Part shown: positions 19,008-28,221 of the stretch, one piece after another
Numbering within the stretch: the stretch's first letter is position 1
How the letters are laid out: the number at the start of each line of letters is the position of its first letter
Assembly (NCBI GenBank): GCA_902516435.1
Contig: CABXYF010000001.1
Span: forward strand, 62,001-126,000
Reading direction: 5' to 3'
Origin: an uncultured Pelagibacteraceae bacterium
GTDB taxonomy: Bacteria; Pseudomonadota; Alphaproteobacteria; Pelagibacterales; Pelagibacteraceae
Length of the DNA stretch: 64,000 nucleotides
The notes under the pieces: generated by a model
Databases searched by the model: none
What the model was told of the DNA's origin: nothing
Seen by the model: the letters and a program-made list of their open reading frames with translations, nothing else
Made by a program: the position numbers and the translations under genes

Positions 19008-19776
19008 TAAAATTTTTGATTGTTAAATTTACATCATCAGCACACTCAATACCACAAAGATGTTTTCCGTCTTTAATGATCTTTAATTGACTTTTAGAGA
19101 TTAAAGCATTCAATTCTTGAGACATTTTTACAGTTGAACCAATGTCGTATTCACCTGTCATAACTAGGGTATTAGCTTTAATTTTATTAAAATCTTCATC
19201 ATTTTTATGATTAACGAATAGCTCGTAAACTTTTAGAAAATTATCCATGTTATTTGCAGACAAAAGCGAACTTATTTTTTCATATATTTCTGGATTATTT
19301 TCTAAATATTTATCAGTAAACCATCTCTTTAAAGCTTGCTTTGAAAGCCTTAATTCTTGTTTTGCTTGTTCAAACCTTTGATTAACAATCTTTTGCTGTA
19401 CCTCAGTTCTTTTATAAATAGAACACAGAAGAGTTAATGTATGTAAACGTTCATTATATTTCGTTGCAAAATTTCGTGCAATTAAAGATCCTATAGAGAA
19501 ACCTACAAGATGGATTTTTTTAATATTAAGATGGTCTAATAGCTCGATTAGTTGGTTAGAAAAATCATCAAAACTTATTTTTCTGTCTTCTATTGAAGAT
19601 TTTCCATGGCCTAAAATGTCGTAAGCAATATTAGAATGATAATTAAAAAATTCAAGTTGAGGCCGCCAAATTTCGTGAGTAAGACCAACGCCATGTATAA
19701 ATACTATTGGGACTTCTTGATCTTTTTTATTGAATAAGTAATAGGTTCCTGAGGCAGTAGTTCCTGTTGTCATCAA
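18991..19776 (-). CDS. Alpha/beta hydrolase
   Basis: VFIHGVGLTHEIW oxyanion region; GFSIGS nucleophile elbow; DGKHLCGIE C-terminal His region. Confidence 0.9.
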   Translation of the reverse strand: MMTTGTTASGTYYLFNKKDQEVPIVFIHGVGLTHEIWRPQLEFFNYHSNIAYDILGHGKSSIEDRKISFDDFSNQLIELLDHLNIKKIHLVGFSIGSLIARNFATKYNERLHTLTLLCSIYKRTEVQQKIVNQRFEQAKQELRLSKQALKRWFTDKYLENNPEIYEKISSLLSANNMDNFLKVYELFVNHKNDEDFNKIKANTLVMTGEYDIGSTVKMSQELNALISKSQLKIIKDGKHLCGIECADDVNLTIKNFIGSDE

Positions 19777-19779
19777 GAA

Positions 19780-20367
19780 TTATTTTGGCTCAATGCCCAT
19801 TTCTTTCATATCTTGATATCTGTCACCAGTTCTTGCATGCGCCCTACCACTGGATGCACCACCAATTGCAATAACTACCTCATCATCGAATGGTGCATCA
19901 TGAATAGTAAATTCATGAGTAAGGTAATATGGCCTCAATCCAGAATCTGTTTTATGCATCATTGGAATAGATATTTTAGATCCAGCAGGTGATCTTGTAT
20001 TGGTGAAACTCAAATAAGATGTACCTCCGACTGCATCTCTAAATTTATTTCCAAACCTCAAGGTATGAATAAATGCTGATGCATGTTCTATTTCACCACT
20101 TAACCCGACTACACCAGCCTTTCCATATGCCAGTATTTTGTCTGGAGATCCCATTTCATCTATTAACTCTGGAACAAGTAAATCCCCAAGTTTTGGTGCT
20201 AAATCTAAAATAGTTGGTCTTAAATTTTCAACAAAACCTTGTCCATGCCATGGATTTTTAAAGACAGCTGCAACCGAAACTAATAAAACAGGTTCCTTAG
20301 CATCTTTGCCACCTTCTATGAAAGTTTTATCGACAAATTTTACAAATTTTCTTAATTCTAACTTCAT
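19780..20367 (-). CDS. Amino acid synthesis family protein (PF06684 / DUF1185-type)
   Basis: PVLLVSVAAVFKNPWHGQGFVENL...YGKAGVVGLSGEIEHASAFIHTLRFGNKFRDAVGG...IGGASSGRAHARTGDR characteristic of the family. Confidence 0.85.
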   Translation of the reverse strand: MKLELRKFVKFVDKTFIEGGKDAKEPVLLVSVAAVFKNPWHGQGFVENLRPTILDLAPKLGDLLVPELIDEMGSPDKILAYGKAGVVGLSGEIEHASAFIHTLRFGNKFRDAVGGTSYLSFTNTRSPAGSKISIPMMHKTDSGLRPYYLTHEFTIHDAPFDDEVVIAIGGASSGRAHARTGDRYQDMKEMGIEPK

Positions 20368-22067
20368 TTTTTTTCTCTGTGTTTGAAACTATCTCGTCTA
20401 AAACTGTATAAGGCTTTTGGATCTACATCAACATCAATCACTGATGGTTTGTTACATTTTATTGCTGCTCTAACTGCTTCGTTTAATTCAGAAATTTTTT
20501 TAACTTTAAATCCTTTTGCACCATATAATTCCGCAGCCTTATCAAATGATGGGCTTTTTATATCGGCACCTAAATATCTTTTACCAAAAAAATCTTTTTG
20601 ATAGGCTTTTTCTGCCCCCCAGCTCTGATTATTCATTACTATAGTCGTAGTATTAATACCATATTCTACAGCTGTACTAAGTTCAGATATTGTCATTCCA
20701 AATCCACCATCACCCATGAGACTAACTACGGTTTTTTTTGGTTTTGCAACCTTAACACCCAATCCGCATGCAAACGAAAATCCAACCAAACCAAAATCTA
20801 ATGGAGTAAACAATGATGGAGGATTGTAATACTCTAAGGCATCGGTCGCCTGTAGACACAATGTTCCAGCGTCTAATGTTATGGCGCTATTTTTTGGTAG
20901 TGCTTTTCTAAGTTCTTTAAATAAACCTTTAGGCTGTATAGGAAAATTCTTTCCCAAATTATATTTATCTCTATTAATTAAAAATTTTTTTCTTTCAATA
21001 AGATAGGTATTTGTCCAATTAGTAACATCTAATTTGAGTTTTAGTTTCCTTATTTCATCAAATAACTGCTTTGTAGCAGTTGCTGCGTCAGCATTAATTC
21101 CCACTACAATTGGAAAATATTTTCCAAGCATTTTTTTTTCTAACTCAATTTGAATAATTTTTGCTTTTTTGTTGATGTTTTCATAAGAATAAAATGTTGA
21201 ATTGAAGCCTAAACGAGTGCCTATTGCCAAAATAACATCAGCTTCTTTTACCAGTCTTGATGCAACTGGATTTCCTCTTGGACCCATTTGTCCCGCATTG
21301 AGTTTGTAATTAAATGGAATTGCATCACCATGTCCTGCCGCTGTAACAATTGGTATATTTAGTATTTCTGAAAGTTTGATTACTTCCTTATATTTAGATG
21401 TATATTTAATCCCAGCACCTACTATTATTACTGATTTCTTTGATCCTTGAATTATTCTAGCTGCTCTTTTAATTTTTTCTTGTTTGCCTTTAACTTTACT
21501 CTCATTTTCATATGACGTTTTTTTATAATTAATATTATAATTATTGGTAGCTGCCAGTATATTTCTAGGTAGGTTTATACATACAGGTCCTCTTCTTGGT
21601 TCCATCGCAAGATTAAAGGCATCTCCAATTACATTTGGAATTATCTTAGAATTTTTTACTGTCCATGTTTTTTTGGTAATAGGTGTAAATAGTGATTGTT
21701 GATCAAGACCTTGAAATGCATCCTCCATTTTGTCCTTCGTTGAGAATGATCCAGCGATAGCAACTACTGGAGAAAAAGCTGCTTTTGCTTGAGCAATACC
21801 TGTAACTAAATTTGTTGCTCCAGGACCATTTTGTCCTGCTAAAATTACTCCTGGTTTATTAGAAGCTCTAGCATAACCATCTGCCATATGAGTACCTGTT
21901 CTTTCATCTCTAACTCCAATAAATTTAATACTTTTCTCATGATAAAGAGCATCAAACATTTCCATTGTTGCTGAACCAATAAGCCCAAAGACATGTTTTA
22001 CTTTTTCTTTTTTTAAAGATTGAACCGCGGCTTGACCACCGCTTATTTTTTTTCTTTTTTTTATCAA
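20364..22067 (-). CDS. Thiamine pyrophosphate-dependent enzyme, acetolactate synthase-like
   Basis: GPGATNLVTGIAQAKAAFSPVVAI; GDGGFGMTISELSTAVEYGINTTTIVMNNQSWG TPP motif. Confidence 0.9.
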   Translation of the reverse strand: MIKKRKKISGGQAAVQSLKKEKVKHVFGLIGSATMEMFDALYHEKSIKFIGVRDERTGTHMADGYARASNKPGVILAGQNGPGATNLVTGIAQAKAAFSPVVAIAGSFSTKDKMEDAFQGLDQQSLFTPITKKTWTVKNSKIIPNVIGDAFNLAMEPRRGPVCINLPRNILAATNNYNINYKKTSYENESKVKGKQEKIKRAARIIQGSKKSVIIVGAGIKYTSKYKEVIKLSEILNIPIVTAAGHGDAIPFNYKLNAGQMGPRGNPVASRLVKEADVILAIGTRLGFNSTFYSYENINKKAKIIQIELEKKMLGKYFPIVVGINADAATATKQLFDEIRKLKLKLDVTNWTNTYLIERKKFLINRDKYNLGKNFPIQPKGLFKELRKALPKNSAITLDAGTLCLQATDALEYYNPPSLFTPLDFGLVGFSFACGLGVKVAKPKKTVVSLMGDGGFGMTISELSTAVEYGINTTTIVMNNQSWGAEKAYQKDFFGKRYLGADIKSPSFDKAAELYGAKGFKVKKISELNEAVRAAIKCNKPSVIDVDVDPKALYSFRRDSFKHREKK

Positions 22068-23233
22068 GAAACTTTTTTTACTTCAGTGTCAAAATCTTTT
22101 TTAAAGTGAGGCATTACTTTTTCAGTAAATAATTTGATACTTCTCATACAATCCTCATGTTTAATTCCTGGAAAGTTAGACCAAACTTGTAAATTTTGTA
22201 AGTTTAATTCAGATTTTAATTCATGAATTTTATCAATCACATATTCTGGTGTTCCAAAAAGCATATTTCTCTTGTGCAAAAATTCATAATTTAACAAATC
22301 TAATTTGCCTTTCGTTTCTGGAAGTTCTTCACCTGGATCCATATGATTTCCCAAACCTCTCCAATGACAAACCCATCTCATGTAATTAACCATATGCTCA
22401 CCTGCTTTTTCTTTTGCCTCTTCCATTGTATCAGCAACAAACATATCTCTAACTAAAGAAATACCTTCTCCCATTGGAACATTTCTTTTTTCAGCTTCTG
22501 ATTTTGCATTTTTAAATGCTTCAAATTTTATTTTTAAGGCCTTAACAGTTGGTATCCACATAATAATGTTTAATCCTTGTTGAGCTGCCCATTCGATAGA
22601 CCTTATTCCATCTACAACTTGATGAATTGCAGGATAAGGTTTTTGATAAGGTTTAGGAAGAACACTTATATTTTCCATGACATTTGTTTCTAGATTTACC
22701 AAATCTTTATTTGGTGGACTCATATCGTGTTGCCAAACATAATCTGGTGCAGGATATGTATAAAATTCACCCTTATGGTTAAAAAATTTTTCTTTCCATG
22801 CTTTTTTTAAAATAGTTAACGTTTCTTCAAACAGTCTAAAATTTTTTGCTTGGTCCTTCATATCAGCTTCTTTATTTAAATTTATAGCTTCACGCCCATA
22901 AATTCCTCTTCCAATTCCTATTTCTACTCTTCCTTTAGATAACTGATCTAATAAAGCTATGTCTTCAGCCATTCTTATTGGGTTGTGAAAAGTAATTACG
23001 TTACAGGCTTGTCCTATTCGAATATCTTTTGTTCTTGCAGCAGCATCTACACCCATCATCAATGGGTTCGTTAAAGATTCCATACCTTCATGATTAAAAT
23101 GATGTTCGGTATACCAAATAGAGTCCCATTTAGATTTATCGCAATATTCTGTGATCTCTCTTGTTTCGTCTAAAAGTTTGTCGTAAGGTTTGTGGGTCCA
23201 ATTAGTTGTATTACAAAAATATCCAAATTTCAT
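22064..23233 (-). CDS. LLM class flavin-dependent monooxygenase (luciferase-like)
   Basis: MKFGYFCNTTNWTHKP start preceded by AAAGGAGG; WYTEHHFNHEG, SKGRVEIGIGRG; start trimmed from 23275. Confidence 0.9.
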   Translation of the reverse strand: MKFGYFCNTTNWTHKPYDKLLDETREITEYCDKSKWDSIWYTEHHFNHEGMESLTNPLMMGVDAAARTKDIRIGQACNVITFHNPIRMAEDIALLDQLSKGRVEIGIGRGIYGREAINLNKEADMKDQAKNFRLFEETLTILKKAWKEKFFNHKGEFYTYPAPDYVWQHDMSPPNKDLVNLETNVMENISVLPKPYQKPYPAIHQVVDGIRSIEWAAQQGLNIIMWIPTVKALKIKFEAFKNAKSEAEKRNVPMGEGISLVRDMFVADTMEEAKEKAGEHMVNYMRWVCHWRGLGNHMDPGEELPETKGKLDLLNYEFLHKRNMLFGTPEYVIDKIHELKSELNLQNLQVWSNFPGIKHEDCMRSIKLFTEKVMPHFKKDFDTEVKKVS

Positions 23234-23338
23234 AAAGCCTCCTTTAAATTTTAATTTAAAGACGACCGATCCCACTTTCGTAAATCTATGAATTTAACGA
23301 CGAGTTATGTATCGCTTTATATAATTACTTTATTATTA

Positions 23339-24307
23339 CTATCGTTGATATTCAATAAATTTTTTTAAAGATTTATTTAAAAAATTCTCATAGATCTGAC
23401 CATTATTACCCAGTTTTTTATCCATAAAAAAAGAGTGATTCATTTTAAAATCATAAGAAGGTTCAAAAAAGAAAGGAATCGACATCCTTTTAGACCGGTT
23501 CCAAAGCACCCTATGGTTAGTGGCTTTAAACTTTCCTTTAGTCAAATATTCTAGTGCTCTTCCCGTATTTACAACAAGAGCGTTTTTATTGAATGGCACA
23601 TCGTGCCATTTTTTTGTCTTTCGATTTTGAACTTGTAACCCACCTTTTTTATCTTGATATAAAACTGTAAAAATTCCACTATCCACATGAGTTTCACATC
23701 CTAGATAAACGCCGTCTTGTTTTGAAATTTCAACAGGCTTTGTTTGATTTGGATAGAAATTAAATCTTAAAGTACTTAACGTTTTTTGTCTTGAGAATGC
23801 AATTTTAGAACTATTAGGATTTTTTTTGTAAAGTTTAATTATACTTTTAAACAATTCTTCACTAAGTGAAAAAATATTTGTATAATATTTCTCTAGCATT
23901 TTTATCGAATTTTTATCGAAGCATTTTTTTAAGTTAAGATATTCTATATAAGGATTTTTTATTTTATTAGAATAATTTTTTGTTACTTGAAGATCACCTA
24001 AGTCTAGACCTTCTTTACCGTTAACATCATTAGGAAAATACCCTCTATAAATATTTTTATTTAAACTATTCCATTTTTTTGGGGATAATTTTTTTTTACT
24101 TGTATTAGATAATTTAAAAAATTTATTTCCTACTTTACAAATATTTTTAATTTGTTTTTGATCTATTCCGTGTCCTATAATTTGAAAAAAACCAACACCA
24201 ATACACGCTTTTTCAATTTTCTTTATTGTTAAATATATTTTCTTTTTATCTTGGTTCTTTTTAATAATGCTAGAGATATTAATCGTGGGTATAAAATTTT
24301 TAATCAT
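23339..24307 (-). CDS. 2-oxoglutarate/Fe(II)-dependent dioxygenase, isopenicillin N synthase-like family
   Basis: GVGFFQIIGHGID N-terminal motif; CETHVDSGIFTVLYQDKKGGLQVQ (HxD) and ATNHRVLWNRSKRMSIPFFFEPS (H...RxS). Confidence 0.9.
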   Translation of the reverse strand: MIKNFIPTINISSIIKKNQDKKKIYLTIKKIEKACIGVGFFQIIGHGIDQKQIKNICKVGNKFFKLSNTSKKKLSPKKWNSLNKNIYRGYFPNDVNGKEGLDLGDLQVTKNYSNKIKNPYIEYLNLKKCFDKNSIKMLEKYYTNIFSLSEELFKSIIKLYKKNPNSSKIAFSRQKTLSTLRFNFYPNQTKPVEISKQDGVYLGCETHVDSGIFTVLYQDKKGGLQVQNRKTKKWHDVPFNKNALVVNTGRALEYLTKGKFKATNHRVLWNRSKRMSIPFFFEPSYDFKMNHSFFMDKKLGNNGQIYENFLNKSLKKFIEYQR

Positions 24308-25257
24308 CTTCTTACAGGAGTTTCAGTTGCAATATATTGATCCCTAGCTTTTTCTCTTACGTAGATATAAATACCTGCTGCTATAATACATGCAACTCCC
24401 AAAAAAGTTCTTAAAGAGGGAATTTCATTAAATAAAAAGTATCCTGGTATCATCGACATAATTATTAAGGAATATTCAAATAAAGACACAACAGATGGAG
24501 AAGCCACAATATATGCAGAAAATATACAAACAAATGCTATTGATGCAGCGAAACCAAAAAATAGTATAAATTTCCAAGTATATTCAATGTTAGAAAACCA
24601 TTCTCTAAATATAAATTGTGTAGTTGGATCAAAGTTAGAATTATTTAACTGTCCACTTCCCATAAAAATATAAATTATCACACAAAGTATTATAGCTATA
24701 AGATAAAAGTAAAATAGTTGAGTATAAACCCCGTCTTTATCAGACGTATATTTGGTAATTGTCATGGAAGCCGCATAACAAAATGCACATAAAACAGGAA
24801 GCAAATTTCTATATTCAAAATTTTCAAAATTTGGATTTAAAACTATGTAAACACCCATAAAACCAAATGCTATAGCTGACCATCTTCTTATACCTATATA
24901 TTCTTTCAAAAAAAATTTTGCAAATATTGATACAAAAAATGGACATGAGAAAAATAATGCATTTGCTGTCGCTAGTGGCATATAAGTTAAAGAAATAAAA
25001 AATGCTGAAAAAGCTAAAAAATGTAATATTACTCTTACAAAAGTTAATACGGGGTAGTATGTTTTGAGAGAAACTTTTTCACTTTTATATTTAATGAAAC
25101 AAAATAATAAAAGTGCTGCTACAAAATATCTTCCAAAAAAAATTTCATAGAGAGCTGCTTTTTCAAATATAAATTTTATAAGCGAGTCCTGCATTGCGAA
25201 CAAGGTCATTGCAATAATAATCAGAACAATACCTTTTGAATTGTTGTTAGCGTGCAT
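24304..25257 (-). CDS. DMT superfamily (EamA) transporter
   Basis: 10 TM EamA repeats, LPLATANALFFSCPFFVSIFAKFFLKEYIG. Confidence 0.85.
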   Translation of the reverse strand: MHANNNSKGIVLIIIAMTLFAMQDSLIKFIFEKAALYEIFFGRYFVAALLLFCFIKYKSEKVSLKTYYPVLTFVRVILHFLAFSAFFISLTYMPLATANALFFSCPFFVSIFAKFFLKEYIGIRRWSAIAFGFMGVYIVLNPNFENFEYRNLLPVLCAFCYAASMTITKYTSDKDGVYTQLFYFYLIAIILCVIIYIFMGSGQLNNSNFDPTTQFIFREWFSNIEYTWKFILFFGFAASIAFVCIFSAYIVASPSVVSLFEYSLIIMSMIPGYFLFNEIPSLRTFLGVACIIAAGIYIYVREKARDQYIATETPVRR

Positions 25258-25310
25258 TTTGCACCTATACCAAAAAAAAATTCTTTATAATATTAAATTA
25301 TTTTTTAAGT

Positions 25311-26336
25311 CTACGACCTTGTCAATGAAGACTGCAATTCTTGGTTAGTGATATAACCTTTTATGTTTCCCGTTTTATCAACCACCTCACAATTCGAATT
25401 TGAACAAACTATTTGAGGCAAAAATTCCTCAATAAATTGATCTTCATGCACCTTGATTACATTAGATTTATCAATATTACTCACTTCATTTGGTTTTTTC
25501 ATTATAATCTTAGCTTTAATAACCTTTGCTCTATTAACATCTTTTACAAATGCTTTTACATAGTCATCTGCAGGATTCATAATTATTTCCTCAGGCGTAC
25601 CAACTTGAACTAACTTTCCTGCATTTAATATTCCAATATGGTCACCTAATCTCAAAGATTCATCTAGGTCATGAGTTATAAAAACAATAGTTTTTTTCAA
25701 TTGTGATTGAAGATCTATTAATTGTTTCTGCATGTCACTTCTAATTAAAGGGTCTAGAGCACTAAATGCTTCATCCATCAACATAATATCAGTATCAGTT
25801 GCTAAAGCTCTTGCCAAACCAACACGTTGCTGCATACCTCCTGATAATTGAGCTGGATACTGATTTTCAAAACCATTTAAACCAACAGCATTAATTTTTT
25901 CCATTGAAATTTTATTTCTTTCCTCCTCGGCTTTTCCCTGCATTTCTAGTCCATACCCAACATTTTGAATTACTGTTTTGTGAGGAAATAACCCAAACCT
26001 TTGAAAAACCATGCTCATTTTGTGACGTCTAAATTCAATCAATTGCTCTTTATTTAAGTTCATCACATTCGTACCCTCTATTAAAATTTCTCCATCTGTT
26101 GGATCAATTAATCTGTTTAGATGTCTTATTAGTGTTGATTTTCCCGAACCAGACAAGCCCATGCATACAAAGGTCTCACCTTCTTCAATCTTTAAGGATA
26201 CGTTATCAAGTCCGACTGTATGGCCAGTATTTTCTAAAATTTCATCTTTAGTTGCCCCTTCTTTAACTTGAGCTAAAACAGATTTAGGGTTGCCTCCAAA
26301 AATTTTATATACGTTATTAATTTCAATCTTTGACAT
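25311..26336 (-). CDS. proV: Glycine betaine/proline ABC transporter ATPase, ProV-like
   Basis: GLSGSGKSTLIRHLNRLIDPTDGEI, LSGGMQQRVGLARALATDTDIMLMDEAFSALDPLIR typical of ProV/OpuAA; degenerate CBS-like tail. Confidence 0.85.
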   Translation of the reverse strand: MSKIEINNVYKIFGGNPKSVLAQVKEGATKDEILENTGHTVGLDNVSLKIEEGETFVCMGLSGSGKSTLIRHLNRLIDPTDGEILIEGTNVMNLNKEQLIEFRRHKMSMVFQRFGLFPHKTVIQNVGYGLEMQGKAEEERNKISMEKINAVGLNGFENQYPAQLSGGMQQRVGLARALATDTDIMLMDEAFSALDPLIRSDMQKQLIDLQSQLKKTIVFITHDLDESLRLGDHIGILNAGKLVQVGTPEEIIMNPADDYVKAFVKDVNRAKVIKAKIIMKKPNEVSNIDKSNVIKVHEDQFIEEFLPQIVCSNSNCEVVDKTGNIKGYITNQELQSSLTRS

Positions 26337-26444
26337 TTTTTAAATAGTTTTAACAGGACGAGAACTTAGATCAAAGAAAAGAAAAAATACTATTCAACCC
26401 TTAATTGCATTGACAATTACCTTTTAACAAATAATTATTTATAA

Positions 26445-27569
26445 ATGGTGCAAATTGAAAAAATTGAAAAATTAAAATCAGATCTTAAAATTAAGTGGAC
26501 TGATGGTGAAGAGAGTGCTTTTAATTATATGTGGCTTAGAGATAATTGTCCAACCGCTCATGACAAAGATTCAAGGCACAGAATGTTTAATATTTTAAAT
26601 GTTTCAGATAATTTAAATATAAAAAAATTTGAAATCAATAAATCGGGATATTTACAAGTAGAGTGGAGCGAAGGTGAGCACACCAGTCTATACGATCTAA
26701 CATGGTTGAGAAATAACTGTTATACTTTAAAAAATAAATCCAAATATATTTCTCCTTACAAATTATGGAATAAAGATCTTAAAAGTAATTTTGATACTGT
26801 TTGTATAGATCATGATGAAATTTTAAATTCAGACGAAGGTTTAGTTAAATGGCTTGAGCTTTTACATCACAAAGGTATTGCAATTGTAAAAAATGCACCA
26901 GTAAAAGAAAAATCTGCTTTTCCACTTTTAAACAGAATCAGCCATGTAAGAGAAACATTTTTTAAAACTCCATTTGAAGTGATAAATATACCAAAGCCAA
27001 ATAACTCAGCCTATACAGCTCATGCTCTTAGAAATCACATGGATTTACCATGGTTTGAATTACCACCAGGTTATCAATTCTTACATTGCTTGGTAAATTC
27101 TGCTAGTGGGGGTGACTCTTCTGCAGTAGATGGATTTGCTGTTGGTGAATATTTGAAAAATAATGAAAAAGAAATTTTTGATACCTTAGTAAAAGTACCA
27201 TTAAAGTTTAGAGACATGGATTATACTCAAGAATCCCATAGAGGTTTTCATGCTCCTGCAATTAGTTTAACTAAAGATGGAGATTTTCATGATATCAGAT
27301 TTAGTATTGCAACAATGGATGTACTTGATTGTCACCCTGATTTAATGGAAAAAGTTTACAAAGCTCATCGAAGATTTGGTAATTTACTACATGACGAAAA
27401 ATTTCAAGTTAATTTCCGTTTAGAACCAGGCGATATATATTCTTTTAACAACAGAAGAGTACTGCATGGAAGAACAGCATTCGACCCAAGTTCAGGCCAT
27501 AGACACCTACAAGGTTATTATATGGATAGGGATGAAATTATTGGAAGATTAAATTATTTAAAAAAATAA
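26445..27569 (+). CDS. Gamma-butyrobetaine hydroxylase-like TauD-family dioxygenase
   Basis: N-terminal DUF971-like domain (WLRDNCPTAHDKDSRHR), then HMDLPWFELPPGYQFLHCL and NNRRVLHGRTAFD. Confidence 0.85.
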   Translation: MVQIEKIEKLKSDLKIKWTDGEESAFNYMWLRDNCPTAHDKDSRHRMFNILNVSDNLNIKKFEINKSGYLQVEWSEGEHTSLYDLTWLRNNCYTLKNKSKYISPYKLWNKDLKSNFDTVCIDHDEILNSDEGLVKWLELLHHKGIAIVKNAPVKEKSAFPLLNRISHVRETFFKTPFEVINIPKPNNSAYTAHALRNHMDLPWFELPPGYQFLHCLVNSASGGDSSAVDGFAVGEYLKNNEKEIFDTLVKVPLKFRDMDYTQESHRGFHAPAISLTKDGDFHDIRFSIATMDVLDCHPDLMEKVYKAHRRFGNLLHDEKFQVNFRLEPGDIYSFNNRRVLHGRTAFDPSSGHRHLQGYYMDRDEIIGRLNYLKK

Positions 27570-27571
27570 AA

Positions 27572-28213
27572 TTATAAGTTTTCGAAGATTAAGTTATTAT
27601 TTTCACGATATTTTTTAAAGTCTCTCTTTTTTTTAATTGTATAAAAAAATTTATTAATTTTTAACTCTTGAATTTTTTTTTTATTTAAAAAAGTTTTATC
27701 TAATATCAAAAATTTTATTTTGGGATTTTTTGACTTTTGAATGATTGTTTTAACAGATGAATTGTATGCAAAAGAAAGTCCAACATTTATGTTACTTTTA
27801 ATCCTAAGTAATCGATAAATATTGATATGCTTAAATGAAATAAAAATACATTTTGAATATTTTGAGGATATTTTTACTAATTTTATAAGTAATTTATTTG
27901 AAAAAGTTGGTTTTAATTCAATTAATAAAGGATATTTATTTTTAGATGCAATTAAAACATCATCTAAAAGAGGAATTTGAGATTTATTCAGACTACTTAT
28001 CTTTTTAATAGTTGCATAATTTAAATTTTTTACACTTAAATTTTTTTTAAACATTCTACTAAAAGTAAAGTCATGAAAACAAATAAACTGTTGATCTTTT
28101 GTAGCATGAATATCAGTTTCAATTCCAAATCCTGAATGAAACGATTTTTTAAAGGATGAAAGTAAATTTTCTTTAAATTTTTTATTTACAATACCTCTAT
28201 GAATTACGTGCAT
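27572..28213 (-). CDS. Glycerophosphodiester phosphodiesterase family protein
   Basis: HRG at N-terminus, GIETDIHATKDQQFICFHDFTFSR, LLIELKP GDPD motifs. Confidence 0.8.
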   Translation of the reverse strand: MHVIHRGIVNKKFKENLLSSFKKSFHSGFGIETDIHATKDQQFICFHDFTFSRMFKKNLSVKNLNYATIKKISSLNKSQIPLLDDVLIASKNKYPLLIELKPTFSNKLLIKLVKISSKYSKCIFISFKHINIYRLLRIKSNINVGLSFAYNSSVKTIIQKSKNPKIKFLILDKTFLNKKKIQELKINKFFYTIKKKRDFKKYRENNNLIFENL

Positions 28214-28221
28214 TTTTAAGA

